Positions 46,927 to 60,680 of a stretch of DNA of 64,000 bases are shown here, one piece after another. This DNA is from Sympetrum striolatum (taxonomy: Eukaryota > Arthropoda > Insecta > Odonata > Libellulidae). Each line of letters begins with the position of its first letter. Position 1 is the stretch's first letter. The translations under genes and the position numbers were made by a program. The DNA lies in NCBI GenBank assembly GCA_947579665.1, contig CANPUZ010000050.1:930001-994000 (forward strand), written 5' to 3'. Below the pieces are notes generated by a model. It did not search any database. It worked only from the letters and a program-made list of their open reading frames with translations, and had not been told where the DNA came from.

Positions 46927-49900
46927 CTGAGAATAACAGCATTCGTGTCAGTAATGAAAAGCATGTTGTAAATGCAGTTGATGAATTAGATGGAGAGCTT
47001 AAATTTACATAATGATATACACATAAAATCATAACCAGTTCCTCAATCAAGCGTATCTATAAAATCAAAGGATTCTATTAGAAACGTCGAACCAACATTT
47101 AAGAATGTCATATGTTAAAATATATGCACTACCTGCATGTTAAATTGGTGGCGTCTATCCTCGCTTGCAGTACCCAGTCTAACCTTTTAGTTCGCCACAG
47201 TTCGCTCAAGAGAACAACATCCTCCTCCACCATACGAAGAAAAGGAAGAACTCTGCATCCACATTCAAAAGGATTGTATCCCAATAGAATAGTGGCATGG
47301 CTATACTTGTGTTTGTCGCATTTTGTGGTAATGTTCCGGACCAACTGAAAGAAAACGAGTTTGTTTCTAATTTTAAGTGGTAGTTTTCTACAACTATTTA
47401 TTGGGCTCCCTTTCCGTCTGTGAATTTCATCTCTGCATATTATCACTCAGTGGAATCATACAAAGTAAGTCACACGCCTTTTATAGTGCTAATGATTTAT
47501 GATGATAGCAATATGGTCGAAAATTGATAAGTTTGATTTCGAGGTGAATACACATCTTTTTGTCATAATCTTTAAGTCAGATCCGAATATTAACCCAGTT
47601 GATGAATTCCGGTTATTTTTCAAACTTAAGAAAGCAAGTTAAATATTCTAATCATAAAGTTAATATTTTGTATACTTCATCAGGCTATCCATATTTCGAA
47701 TTATTAATACTGTTCCATCTTCTGCAAGAACTGGCAATCCGTCCTAGATTATCTCAAGCGCTAGGGAGGATAATTTTCTAAATGTTGACAAAGGGGAGCC
47801 TCATAAGTAGGAATAAGTAATTCAACTTCCTATTCTCCAATACGAACATTAATGAATCAATCATATAAAAAGTAATTACGGGACATAAAATTTTGAATAA
47901 TATTTAGTTCTACCTTAAAAGATTATTATTTTGTAACAACTCTCTAAAACTTAATGATAATCGGCAAAACGCTCTGTTACTTTCAAATGGTTCAATATGA
48001 AATGATGTAAAGATATCCTCCGTTGTGTTAAGTTTGAGGGTAATTATTTTATTGGTTGAAAAACACATCATTTGTAAATTTATCAGTGCATAAAAATTTT
48101 ATAACTGTATATAATTTGGTATTATACGATGAGATAGTTTTTCTACGGTGGATGAAACATTATCAGTCGCACGACATGTGTGGACATGCCTTAAAATGAA
48201 AACGGGATAATACAATTACCATAAATAAGTCAAGCAATTTCACCGTCATAACCACTCACCATCGTATGAGGAATATCAATACTTCCAATCAAATTGTTCC
48301 TTAGGTCCACTGTTAGGTTGTGGCATGGATGATATGGGACATAATCTTCAAATTCGTCCCACATATAATAGGAGAACAGCAATTCTTGATAAGACAGATG
48401 TTTAATCTTGTTGTAGCGAAGATCCAGTATCCTCAGCTTATGGTTTTTTAATCGAAAATTTAAAGCAATGTCCGTTATCTCGTTGTGAGCTAGGTACAGC
48501 TCCTTTAAGGAAAACACAAAATGCCGTTGAAAAAAGAGAAAACAAAATAAATCTTGGAACAATTGATTGCAGTAACGTTTCGAATTGCTTCGAGTTTTCT
48601 TTGAAATGTTCCATAATAATACCTCCACTTTACCTTTCGATATTCTTGCATGTTTTAGTCCTTATTTGTAAGAATTAAATAGATAAATTGCACAGAAATT
48701 AAAAATACGCTGTTAAAACGGAGGGAATCGCCATGACGCTGTAGCGAATCCAAACTTCTTTAATATTATTACTAGCAGCTGCCTACTGCTCCGCAGGCAG
48801 GTTAGTTCCCTTACGTTTGATGGGTCAGCATCGAAAGGTATTCGAGGCCTTCGTCAAAGATTCCGAAAAAGTAGATAATGTCAGAGACCGCAAAATTTAA
48901 AAATTTTTGCACGCCTGTGCGTGCAGGCCGTCCGCCTCCAGTGCACTAAAAATCGTTGCGGGAGATTGAATTTAGACTCAGATTTTGCTAAAAGTGTTAC
49001 ATCCCTTTTTTGAGGACGGACGGACACGATTCTGTCTTAATATATATATAGGATTATGATGAGCACGCAAAATATTCTCCGGGTATTTTCAAATGATATA
49101 AGTAATTATGGGAAAAATTATCACGTATTAGAGGAATCACAAGAAAACACAAATACCGTTCATAATCAATGGACATTATTTTCTTAAAAATTGACTCAGT
49201 ATGATCTCGTACCTCATTATCAAATTATGATATTTTTACAAAGGGTTCGTTGAATGAAATAAGTTCGTTTAATTTCTTTCCTAATATGCTCTTGAGGAAC
49301 CAATTTCAAATATAATTTCAGAACCATGATGGGACCAATTTCAGGTGAAAGTAGACAGAAAGACGGCATTTCTTGAGGCACATGAGTTGGATTCGGTATA
49401 GAAACGCCATAGGATCCCTTATCTTTATATAGTCTATTATGTTTCGCAGTTACGCATGTATGGAAACCCACTTAATTCTAAATGGGCCATTATGAATTGT
49501 AATGTTCCCTAGTCCTATACACTGTTACTTTCACAGCAGGACATATGAGCACATCAATCAAGGGTGACCAACTGCGAAGGTAGGACAGCCTGCTTTCTCC
49601 TGTAATAGTTCCCATCATGCTACTTTTCATCCCAAAAAGAAACATCCTGTCATGGGAAGCTACGCCATGATGATCTAAAATAGCAATGAGCGGAGGGGAA
49701 AGCGAGGTAGCAGTTCTAAAACCCTGAAACCAAATGAAGCCCAACTTTCAAGTTCGATATATGATTAAATCACCTCCGTACGTAAATCATAGTTTATGTA
49801 CATTTTAGTTTCTGGTTTGATACCAGATGAGGTCTGCATTTTTTCGAGAAATGTTTGTAAAGTTCACCTTAACTCCTTATAGGATTTATTTTTATAGTAA

Positions 49901-52678
49901 AATTAATTAGAGAGCATAGACAATGATGCTAAAGGAGAAGCAACGGAATTATTTATTTCATTCGTTTCTTGTCATCGAATTCGGCCGATTTTACTAAAGC
50001 ATGGTAGTTGTTATGCGATGCTAATTCCAGCCAATTAAAAAGGAAAGGGATTAAACTTAAGTAATTTAGTAATATAAGTGTTCGAACCATTCTTTTCTGA
50101 AATACGTAATTGTAAACCATAGACAAGCTTAAAATTAATTTGTCAAGTTATATGTACTCGAGTTTTTAGGAAATCCTTTTAACTGACCGTTTATTTCCGT
50201 AGCATTCTCGACCAATAACGATCCTCCATTTACGGAAACATTTGTATTACATATTCAATAATTCAAAAGTAGTATTTTCCGAAGGAATAATTATAACGTA
50301 CTTTAGTAACTAGTCTATAACTAGTGCAATGAGTACTAGTATTAGTACTAGTAAATGAGAATTTTGTTCCATTGGACCGAAGGGAAACGTATCTCTAACT
50401 TAGCTAAAAACAGAAAATAGTCAGAACTACTCACCTCCAAATCCTGCAGATGCACAAAGGGGGATATTTTTCCTGTCATTCTCAGGTATTCATCGTAGAA
50501 CCAAGGCCAGTTTTTGGAGTCGATTCGATTGTGAGAAAGGTCCAATACCAATACGTCCCCCACCAATTGTTTGGAAATCAATTTCGATATGTTGCAATTT
50601 CTAATGGACACTTTTCGACAGCTCATGTGGCTACCTAACAAGCTGAGCTCTACATTTTCCATCGGATTTCCAGAGATATCCAAGAATTCTAGCTTCAGAC
50701 CGCAGAAGAGTGTTGTGTTGTAGAATCCTCCTTTTAATTGATTCTGGAAATAATCATTCTCCGAATAAAGGTAATCTTCCTTCTGAGGATCAATGTACTC
50801 TGGCAGAGATTTCAACCGGTTGAATGACAAATCAAGAGAAGATAAGCTTTTCAGATGCATTGAGAAAACCTGTCTCGGAAGCTCTTCAATTCTATTGCCG
50901 GATAAGTTCAGGAAATTCAAGTTCGCGCACGACTCGAAAACTCTCAGGTCAAGATTCTTGATGAGATTGTTGGATAAATCGAGGTATTCTAGCGAAGACA
51001 TATTCAGCCAAGATATATCGGTGAAGAAATTGCTTCCAGCGTGGATATGAGTTAAAAATTCGAAATTTTGAAAAGTTAGGAAGAATTTACCTTTCAGCAT
51101 GTTATTTCCTAGGTAAAATTTTTTTAATTTACTCATTGGCTGTATAGCAACCGTATCAATCTGGGATATTTTGTTGTTAGAGATGTCGAAGTAGGTGATT
51201 TCTGGCATGCTAGAGAAAGGATCTCGCGGAATTCGTGTTAATTTATTGTAGGATAGATCCAAATGTTCCAAATAGGAGAAATTATGTCCGACAATATGAT
51301 CAATCTTTGATATGTCGTTGTGGGAAACATCGATCCGAGTCAAATCAATTTTGAGATCTAACAAACTCTTTGGGATTGAAGTTAGCAAGTTACCTCGAAG
51401 TAAAACTCCCTGTAAATACTCATTTACTTCAAAAAATCCGTCTGGTAAGTAGGTGAGTTGGTTATAACTCAAATCTATACTTAAAATTTTGGGAAAACTG
51501 CGAAAGAAGTCTTTATGAATCGATTTAATGGAGGAATTCCTCATTTCAATGTTATAAACTTTTTCACCGTGTATAAAATTGTTCACGAAATTGATTTCAC
51601 AACCGTTGTCGTTCAATTTAAAAGACTGTAACCTGTTCATTTGTATTACTCTATTTGGTAACCTGGATATGCGGTTCCCAGACAAGTCAATATCAATAGA
51701 AGTATTAAACTTTGAAAGACAATCGGGATCAATGTCAAGATGGGGATTTCTAGTTATGAGGAAATCTTCAGCGTCAATCTGTCGTAAGCATGAGTCACCG
51801 ATGACCCCCTCAATGGATGTTTGAGATATTCTAAGGTATACCAGTTTTTGAAGTAGTTTAAAACTCTTCGGTAAGCTTTTCCATCCGATATCCTCAATTG
51901 ACAAGGTTGATATATTATAAATAGGCACAAAGAAGTCTTCATTTATTTCTTTGGAAGGAGAGTTGTATATGATAAGTTTTCTTAAATTATGCAATCCGGT
52001 GAAATCTATCTTTCCGGAGGAGAGTTTTTTATTTGCGAAGAATTGGACGGATGTTAATGCTGGAAGATTTGAAAAGAACCCGTTCTCTAGTCGTTCAATC
52101 ATTGTGATTTCTATGAGTATTTCCGAGAGCTTAAGTACTGTCGACTTAAATAAGTCCTTCGGTAAGGTCCTTAGGAAGAGGCATGATATCCTTAAGCTAT
52201 CCAATTTACTTAGATTATGGAATTGATGGGGAGCCAGAATAAAGTCTTTTCTCTCGGTGCATTTAAGCCACAATTGCTCTATTTCGGCGGGGTACTGGAA
52301 GTCTAGGATGGAATCAAGCGGACAATCATCAAGTCTGAGTTTAATGGGAGATCGTGCAACTTCTTCGGATAAATGGATTATGTGGTCTCTTATGTCTTCT
52401 CTTCCAACGGTTTTGTTGCAGTTGATAATTAATTCCTGCCATTTGTTATCGTAAATTGCATTTAAAAGGGCATCACATTGGTAGAAGAACCCGTCAGTCG
52501 TAGTCTTACATAAACATGACGTTCTCATCTTGCATTCCTTTTTCCATAATGTTTCCTCAAAATCTTTAATATATTTTTCGTAATACCACCTCATATCGTC
52601 CTGTCTGTTTTCTGATTCATCCCCTGATGCGAAGAGTAATAGATTGATGGAAATCAGCATCCTTAACTTGAAATCCAT
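46806..52678 (-). CDS. Secreted Toll-ectodomain-like LRR protein, copy B (intact, 4 exons, 939 aa)
   Basis: Coding exons are 52678-50435, 48502-48260, 47344-47133 and 46926-46806, joined in frame across GT-AG introns. Residues 1-19 form a signal peptide ending FASG. A cysteine cluster (C49, C55, C57, C68) looks like an LRRNT cap. About 25 LxxLxLxxN repeats run from roughly residue 131 to 850; the exon 1/2 junction recreates the motif LEELYLAHN. The LRRCT cap has C857, C859, C899 and C927 in the NPFECGC context. The frame stops at 46806-46808, and AATAAA follows about 17 bp later. No transmembrane helix or TIR domain is seen. Architecture and cysteine caps are those of Toll-family ectodomains, so a secreted extracellular binding protein (immune or developmental recognition) is inferred; the ligand is unknown. 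I chose the start at 52678 because it begins the signal peptide just after a splice acceptor. It is the middle copy of a tandem array. Confidence 0.85.
47133..47344 (-). CDS. Copy B exon 3: LRRCT first part (70 codons plus 2 nt)
   Basis: The acceptor CTTTCAG precedes TTG GTC CGG; the donor is CAG|GTAGTG and leaves two bases of an Arg codon. It encodes the NPFECGC motif that starts LRR C-terminal caps and ends with NLTC, the third LRRCT cysteine. Confidence 0.85.
48260..48502 (-). CDS. Copy B exon 2: LRRs (81 codons)
   Basis: The acceptor is a pyrimidine-rich stretch ending TTAAAG, followed by GAG CTG TAC. The donor is ATG|GTGAGT. It enters in phase 0 and leaves in phase 0. A start three bases downstream is possible, but only GAG gives the canonical LxxLxLxxN spacing with exon 1. 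It contains LRRs around ELYLAHNEI, LRILDLRYN and LTVDLRNNL. Confidence 0.85.
48772..49053 (-). mobile_element. Same intronic Helitron-like element in copy B, internally deleted
   Basis: Same ends and insertion point as in copy A, but 282 bp. The internal part (copy A about 31110-31300) is missing, so the element predates the duplication and then lost sequence in this copy. Confidence 0.65.
50435..52678 (-). CDS. Copy B exon 1: signal peptide, LRRNT and most LRRs (748 codons)
   Basis: Open for 748 codons from ATG at 52678. The donor reads GAG|GTGAGT and ends at 50435 in phase 0; the frame would otherwise read 28 more codons into the intron before stopping. Good LRR examples are residues 469-478 and 562-571. 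An irregular loop without LRRs (about residues 626-660) interrupts the series, as in Toll ectodomains. C87, C119 and C140 are additional N-terminal cysteines. Confidence 0.88.
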
Positions 52679-52695
52679 TCTGCAAAGAAAAAAAG
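52674..52695 (-). promoter_or_regulatory. Splice acceptor one base before the copy B start codon
   Basis: The minus strand reads a long T-rich tract, then CTTTGCAG, one A, and the ATG. This is a strong 3' splice site, so a non-coding 5' exon probably lies upstream (higher coordinates), with the promoter further into the spacer. I could not locate that exon. Confidence 0.55.
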
Positions 52696-53639
52696 AGGAT
52701 AAGGAATGAGGAAAATGAATTTAGGATAAAAGAGGGATTTGAGAAGAATTAACGTATGGAACTCATGAATTTGAACACTTACAGAAAATGGGTGAAAAGT
52801 AAAGAAGTACGTAATATGATGAATGTTAGCGGCAATAGAGGAGAATAAAGCAATGAAAATATTAAGAACAAAATGGCGTATGCTTTGAATGGAATGGATG
52901 ACATTAGGAAGTTAAGATACTCAGAGGGAACGAGTGTGGTGGGAAATTTCAAGAGGGATGCAAAGGAGAAAGTAAGCCTTTCGCTTTTAATTAAGTACGT
53001 TGGAGCCAGGAGTAGGAGGGAATGAATGTGGCTTCTCAGGGTATCGAATTATTTCCCTACCTGCAATCCGCCGATTATATTCATGAGCAAAACACCAACT
53101 GTTTTTTTTTTCCGTTGACTAAACTTATATTTTCTTGATATTGCACAAGTTGTATATGCGTACCCGTATCTCATCATCTATCGAGTTTTTGAACAACCGG
53201 TGTCCTTTATCCTCGTTCATGGAAATGGCTCCTTAGATTCCGGAGAATTAAACTCACTCAATTAGAGGAGTAAGATAATTCTATTTCTGGCATCGTGTGC
53301 AAGTATGATTTTATCTACTTTAATTACAATAACTAAATATCATATTAATATACTATTGATGTATTATTGGAATTTAGTACATATTAAGTTTTCTATCTTC
53401 TAAATTATAAATATTCTAATGCATTGTGGAATAAAGAGTTCAAATCAATGTGTAATATCGTATACTTAAGACAGAAAAGTTTAAGTTTCAGTGACGCAAA
53501 CTAAGTACCACTGAGGTTTTATATTAGAAGATTTCTTTCATAGGATTGATGCATAACATAAATGTACTCTTACGTTCCAATCTGTAATTTTAGGTTTTCG
53601 GGCGCTATACAACAGAGCGTCGCACATAAAAGACTGCGG

Positions 53640-54121
53640 AAAACACGCAGATTCTCAGAACTCAAGGGCACGATTCTCGAAACCCGCGCGCAGAAGTGAA
53701 ATACCGAATTGCTCGATGAGCCCCGACAAGGAGTTGATGATCTTTCTCGGAAATGAATACGATTTCAATGGAAATTCAAGCAATTTGCCAAGATTGGAGC
53801 AAGCGTTGACCAATTGAACAAGTTGAATGTATATCTTATGGTAGTCAGTCCTTCGTCCATATTAAACATTTGAAATAGATCTCTCGAATCTTATATTAGT
53901 ATAGAATAGGTTAGCTGTTGAAGTATGACTATAATCTTAACATTCTCACCTTTATGAAGATGGCCTTTTTCTCTGAGTGAGCGATGCACTGCGTACCACA
54001 GGAACGAGAAACGCCGATAAGCTAACTCAGCGGAGTCACAACTGTGGAGTCGTCCAGAAGTTATTTGGACTCCTGGTAAATTGGCAACATCCTCAACACA
54101 GCATCCGGTTGATAAACTCAT
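53640..54121 (-). other. Possible decayed gene fragment in spacer (two short open frames)
   Basis: 54121-53891 (minus) starts MSLSTGCCVEDVANLPG and reaches a good donor sequence, AAAG|GTGAGA, at about 53950. A second frame (about 53860-53640) encodes QLVQLVNACSNLGKLL, with no stop in either duplicated copy. The two do not splice in frame by any AG I could find. In the other copy (38100-38625) the first frame is broken by single-base length changes. Function not recognised; probably a relic. Confidence 0.25.
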
Positions 54122-54674
54122 AATTTAATTACTTAGGGAAAGGAATTGTTCCATTAAGTTTCCGGATGTAAAAGCCACCATCGGTATTTTCTTTCCTCAA
54201 CCGTCTTGCAACTTCTTGTCTCCAAATCTTGAACATGTTCTATAAAATCCATTTATGGCAGTTCTTTATTGATATATTGTAATGAGGATTTTATTACTTT
54301 TTGTGCTACTAGAGTAAAAACATATATGATAATTCAGCGCAATACGAAATGCAAGTGATGCATTCCTTCTGATTTAACACACAATGTTTTTTTTTAATCC
54401 GCATATTAGTTTTCTTCTTTGTAATTTCGCGAGTTATCTATTTCCATTCATTTCTCATACGACGAAGAGTTAGATGTGAGAAGAGACCTCCTAGTTTCGC
54501 CCCAATAAAGTCATTTTTTAGTATCTGAGAAAAAGAAATCTCCTTGATATTTCTCATCGAGAATGGGTTAATTATTCTCTGAAATGTAATGTCTTCAGGC
54601 TAAAATGGGATGATGCTATAGTTAATAAGAGTAAGAAATGTATGTCAAGTCAATTACTTTCAGTTGTAGACCAT

Positions 54675-54890
54675 ACTTCTTTTGGAAAATTAAATAACAA
54701 AGAATAGTCGTAAGATATAGAGACAGGTACGAAAAGAAAGACACGTTAACAAAAAATCTTATTCATGTCACTGCCTCAAGATTCGAAAATTCTAGAATTT
54801 TGATAATAAAAGTGATTTTTTTTTTAATCTTTCGGTTATGAAAAACTGCTCCCCCTGACGACGAATTCGGTTGTTGAATCCGAGCTCATA
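54675..54890 (+). mobile_element. Helitron-family scrap in unit C spacer
   Basis: Duplicate of 39170-39390, carried along by the segmental duplication. Confidence 0.6.
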
Positions 54891-56949
54891 AGCCGAGTTT
54901 TGTAATAGAGTCCATTCCTACCACATACGACAGAAATTAAAGAATTATTTTATACCAATTGTTTGACAATACTCTTGACTAATATATATCCTAATTGCAG
55001 TTTACTAAACCATAAATTGAGTGAGTGGCAATCGGTGAAAGTTGGACCACCGAATTTTCACCACCAAAATCGGGTACTTCTTCTCTGAAATAAAGTACAG
55101 TATAAGTACAGAAACTGAAGGTACAACATTAATTTTTATATCAATGAGCGAATCTTCTATCATGTGATTTTTACTCTCGTTGAAATCGGTGTGCTCTACT
55201 TGAAGCAATAACTTCCCAAACGCGATCGATTCGACTGATTTCGAGGCACTCGGTGTCCAGCGAAATTTCGTGTACTATTTTAATGTCGCTAAGTTTGCGA
55301 TCAGTAACACGACCTTTATGTTTATGTTTAAAAATTTATTCAGAAAAGGTTTCCTTTATGTCAAGAACTTTATTCATGAAGCATTCTCTGTGATTTACCC
55401 GTGTATGAATTATGAGAATTTAAAGCTGAAGATCAAATAGTAAAATACATCCTGAAATTCTCCTCGGGGAAGATGATCAAACCTTTTGAAAGATATCTGC
55501 GAGAGATGGTGCTATTCTAATGTATTCCATCAGTTTTCCTCAATGTGTAGTAATTTGGTCTGAAATTGTTCCTCGCTATTAATCGAGGAGATAAAGCTTT
55601 CCGGGTAGCGAAGGCAAGATGTGGTTTGTGGCAACGCTGAACGGAAATGAGGTTCTTGATAACCGCTGGACTTCCGTTTATCGCCGCCTCCCTTCCTCAC
55701 ACTGGCAACCAAAGGGTGACCTCCAAGAATCCCAGAAAAGGGTGAATGACTGACGAATGCGATTATCTTTCTCTGATTATTTTAAAAGTAAAACATAAAC
55801 GTCGTCCATCTTGATTATCTATCATATCGTTTGAGGGCGTGAGAGGCGCTTTTCGGGAAATGATCCCCTGGTCCTTGGTTCAACTTAAAGCCTTTCGCTT
55901 TGCAAAATGAATTTGCAAGCGTCGCATTGGACGAAGAGTCTCTTCGGTGACCAATAAAACTGAGTTATAAGATCAGAAGTTCCGTTTCGAAACAGGAAGG
56001 AAGCGGTTGATTGATTTGTTACATTTCATTTGTTAGTTTAGTCGAATTAGTCGCCATTTCGAACTAAAGATGTTAAACCATGGTATATTTTTACGCGACA
56101 AAGACAGACATTATTTGAGCCTTCTTTGTGAAGCGTGCTAATGCTCTGGAAATATGCCGAAACGTATTTCCAATTTGGTGAAAATTCTATTTAAATTCGT
56201 AAATTTTCATCTCCTACAGGCGCTAAGAGAGACTGAAATCGTCATGATCAAACGATTTTCTTATTATTTTATTTTTTTGATGTGTGATATCGATTCCGTG
56301 ATAAAGGATTATCCATGGAATATTTTCTGTTTGCGTATTTAAGGAAACATATAAACGGAGTGTCCTAGTTAATTGACAGATATTTTGATATTTTTGCGGC
56401 TTTTCAGGTTATTAGTAAAATGAATTATACAGTTAAGTTCTTTCCACAATCGACGTTCAACTAAGGCACACATTCCGTTACGTAACTTAATTTATATAGT
56501 GACGACATATGACGTAATATACTACGTGCATAATGTGATGAATGTTATTAGCAAGAATTCAATAAACAATTTTTGAAAATGAAATATCTTAGAAGGAAAA
56601 ACAACTCCAATTTTCCACTTAAAGAAAAATAAATGCATAATTCGCAGGTATTTATCGATGTCAATAAGATATGAAAGTATTGTCCAAAATGTTCCACTAT
56701 TTGATAGGCATTAAGAAGCGGATACTATGAACCTTATGAAACTTCTTTCCCAAAAGGAAATGTGATAAGCACTACTTTTTTTAAGGATGCTTAAGAGGTT
56801 ATAAATCAAATATAAATTCTTAGAAATACTCTGCTCTCGCTCTCAATAGCCAGACGCTTGTGCAAAGTGCAAAGATTTTTTACATCGATAATAGAATATT
56901 ATATCTGAAAAAAGTCTTTAATAACAAAATTTTTTTAAATTTCACAATA

Positions 56950-57255
56950 CTAAAACACATGTGTATGTCTATTTCTATTTGTTTTTAAATGATTTTCCAC
57001 CAACTTTCGCGGAATATTATTAATTACTAGCGGAAGGGCCCGTTGAAATTCACCGGGGGCAATGCGATTGATAGGAGAGACTTCTTCTTTCTTTTGAATT
57101 CTAGTGAAGTTCCTGAGTTCCGAAAGCTTTGGAAGTGCTTTCCTCTTTCTATTAGTCATAGCAAATTGTTGGAATTTTGAATACCGCAGTGAAAGCGTCT
57201 TAGTTAAGATACATTCCCTGATACAGATACAAAATATATCTACGATTCTTTTCAA
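56950..57255 (-). other. 101-codon open frame, unit C copy
   Basis: Duplicate of 41446-41751, same length and stop position. Confidence 0.2.
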
Positions 57256-57805
57256 TGTATCTGTATCAATAGGTCGGTAGTCTCTTATTGATTCGTTGTT
57301 CTTGATTCAAAGGATTATGAAATAAATCTCAATAAATTGATTCATGGAATGAAGAATATCAAATGAGTATTCGTGGTAATATATTTTTATAGCAAGGGGC
57401 AATGCGAATATCAGCGTTGTGAATATTTATTATGTAGAATTAAGATAGGCGTTCCTATTTTTCCACCGTATGCCTGATGATAACGATTATTCGTTGGTAC
57501 CTGGTGGCGTTTCGTCATTAAAGGAAAAATATTTGTGAAAAAAGCGCAAAGTCTCTCTTTATTCCACATTGAATGTTCCGTAAAATTTTGAATAGGTATG
57601 TGAATATAAATCAAAATTTTAGAATTGAGAATACTCCATGGGCAATCGATCAAATTCAACATTTTGGATTCAACCCAATTTAAAAATCGATATTTTGCTG
57701 TTCGCTTTAATCTTTCATCGCCACTTTCACTTCCGAATGAGTAAATTCTCATTCTCTCTGATGTTTAGGTTTGTTTCAATCACTTCTTACCGCTACAACT
57801 TATGG

Positions 57806-58320
57806 AATGTACGGCGGAGTTATCTCAGCACAAATGCACCTAAAATTGTTTACATCTCGGCTTTAAGTACATACAAGTCCTTGTGAACGTTCCGAACCAT
57901 TTCAGAAACACGAGGTTCATTCGGATGAAAGGTTGTCATCGAGGGGTCCACGTGTATGAGACGAAACAGCCCCCATCCGAGAGTAAATGCGCTTTCGGAG
58001 TTAAAACCGCAGATAAAAGACCGTGGCGGACGTAAAGGATTCGCCTCACGACCGTCGTTTGTTTTGCAGAATTTTCGCGTCGGCATGGCTTTCTACTTTT
58101 TTCATCTCCGCAGCTATTCTTTCTCCGAAGGAGGTAAAGCAGTCGCAAATCTTCCCCACCTTCTCCCTCACGTCACCGTTGCGATATCCGTTTTGCTTTG
58201 GATTGAAAATGGCTCCATCTCGCTTTTTCGCAAACACTTTTCCACTCGGGATTCAGGTTTATTGGTCTCGCGTCTTTTTGGGGCGCAGTCATAGGAAGCG
58301 TTTTTATTCTCACTCTTAGG
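57806..58320. other. GC-richer block, unit C copy
   Basis: Duplicate of 42300-42810, with almost no change in the central part. Confidence 0.3.
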
Positions 58321-59789
58321 ATTTACATCGGGGAGAGAAGCCTGGGGATATTTTCAGTTCCGCCCGATTCTATAATTTTCTCCTTAAAACGTTGTTTATT
58401 AATTTTTCCGTACAACCATTCTGAACTGCTATGCATTTTATAGCGTTAAGTTCATAATTTTCTCGAGAAAGGGGAATTTCTAATAACCTTTGGATCATTG
58501 CATGGAACGCGGAGTTTTCCGTCCACCCTTAAAGTTGAACATACCCCTCATTTTTATCTGTAATTTAATTTTAAAAGGTAAGACGAAATAAATCGTAACT
58601 TGCTGTGATATTACTAAAGAGTCCACAGAAATATTCCTTATCATTTTACATTTCTTATTTGATAAGAAATATAAAAAGAAATTGGTAAGAATTTAAATAT
58701 CCGTGTTTTATGTATAAGTGTTTTTGATTCATACACTTCTTTCTTTACAGGTAAGTTCATTGTTCCTTTCAACACCTTTTATGGATTAAGAAAACGTTTG
58801 AATGGAGGTGGTGAGTATCTATTTGCGATTCTAACTATTAATATCTCTTTCATTATTATGAACATAAGTGATATCTCTAACACGGAGAAAAATAGCTAAA
58901 CAATTTTTCGATTGACCAATTTTTCACTAGTTTTTGAACAATGACTATGACGAATACATTGGCGGATACCTACGCATGGACGAATGAGCCAATATTTCAA
59001 ATATATCCCGAAAGATAGTAAAGTATCTTATTGTAGTTTTTAGATAAGTACTTTGGTAGTTTCCGATTATATTTATAGATACTTGCGGATATGGTATCCT
59101 AGCCAACAAATGTAAAACGAAGTATATTCCTCAGCTGCGGTATCGCTGTGCTAAACATTTTTTTTCGTTTTGATTCTTCGGAGACATTCATAGTTTTACG
59201 CGATAAATTGTAGTTGGCGATAGTTGAGTTTGCTATTTCATTTGATTGCTTATGGAAATAATACATTTCAATTCCAAATTTTCAATTGAAAATAGTGCGC
59301 TTATAAATACAATTTTGTAAAATTTAGTTTACCAAAAGAACCTAACTCACTTAATGTTTAAAATTCTCAACTTGTTCAATGGTTTTCAAACATGAATAGA
59401 ACAGTCTGTACCATTAAGATAGCAATAGGCATACACAAGTAATGTTAGAGGTTTCTATTCACACCTATTCCATTATATTCTAACTTCTTAATGCACCCAG
59501 CTGAATCTATTTACCTTTCATTCCTTCCATTTCCTTCTGGAAATTATGATGAGTGATTGGTTATATTGAGAAAGAAGTTCTTTCGCATGGACTGAGACAC
59601 ATCGCTGTATCTTTGGTAATTAAACTTTCGTCTCATTTAATTCAATTTTCCACAATTTGTAAAATTCGAATGATAGACTAACTGAAATTTCTACTATGAC
59701 CAAATGAGCAGAAATATTTCTAAATGTTGTATAATTTTACAAATTTGTCACGATATGGAATATATAATTTCATTGTGGGTCTGCAGATT

Positions 59790-60389
59790 TCGTTTTTTTT
59801 TGTTAAAACCCCTCTGTTCTAAATATTTAGAGGATTGCGATGTATTTCTATGTAAGAATCCATAAGCCGCCTTCCGGCGTGTGGCAGGGGGTGCAAGCAC
59901 CTTGACTCTATTTTCCTAATCGATTGCTTTCGCGTATACTTCGCGGAAAAAATGAATCTTAGAAACGATTCGTTTTCTAGCATCTATTTCCCTAATATTT
60001 CTGGCAGTATCAAAACATATAACAGGGGGTCGCATTATATCTGTTACATCATCTGAGAACGTAATTTCTCTGAAATTATTTAATAAATTTCTACTTTGAA
60101 TTTTTCTTCTATCCTCTAATGATTCCCAACCCTTTATCATCTGAGAGACACTCGCTGTTTTCTTGTAGCAATTCTTTACAAATCGTCTTTCGTTGTACTT
60201 TTTCTAAATCCCGAATATGTTATTTCTCTGCCCATACACTACACTTAAAAGGTGAGGCTTAACTAAAGCTAAGTAAAATTGCTTGCAAACTTTTTCTTCG
60301 CTCCTACCGACTATTCTTTGAACGAAGATTCTCAAGTGCTTTTCCACATATCTTTCGGATGTGCACTCCATGATTTTTCGTCCTTATTA
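59790..60389 (-). mobile_element. CR1-like LINE remnant, unit C copy
   Basis: Duplicate of 44276-44870. Here KVCKQFYLALVKPHLL is also legible, matching the LVKPHLEY region of the family, and the WESLE.RR block lies in an open frame at 59916-60140. Confidence 0.7.
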
Positions 60390-60680
60390 ATATAATTAGT
60401 AAATTGTTGAAAAACTGTTAAAACTGTTACGAATTCGAGAGCTTTTTGAAAAAAGAAACGTTTACATGAATCGTAAATGTTAGGATCTTTTGAAAAGGGA
60501 ATGGGTTAAGAATAAATTAACGTTTATTACCAAGTTAATACCGCAGACTGAGAAATAAGAAGTACTACAGCCGTAAATCATTTTAAAAAGCAAATTTCAA
60601 TTCATAATCGTGTGCATTGCGGATCTCAATGGTTTGAATATTTTATGACTACCGAAAGATTAAATTTATGTCAGTATTAA

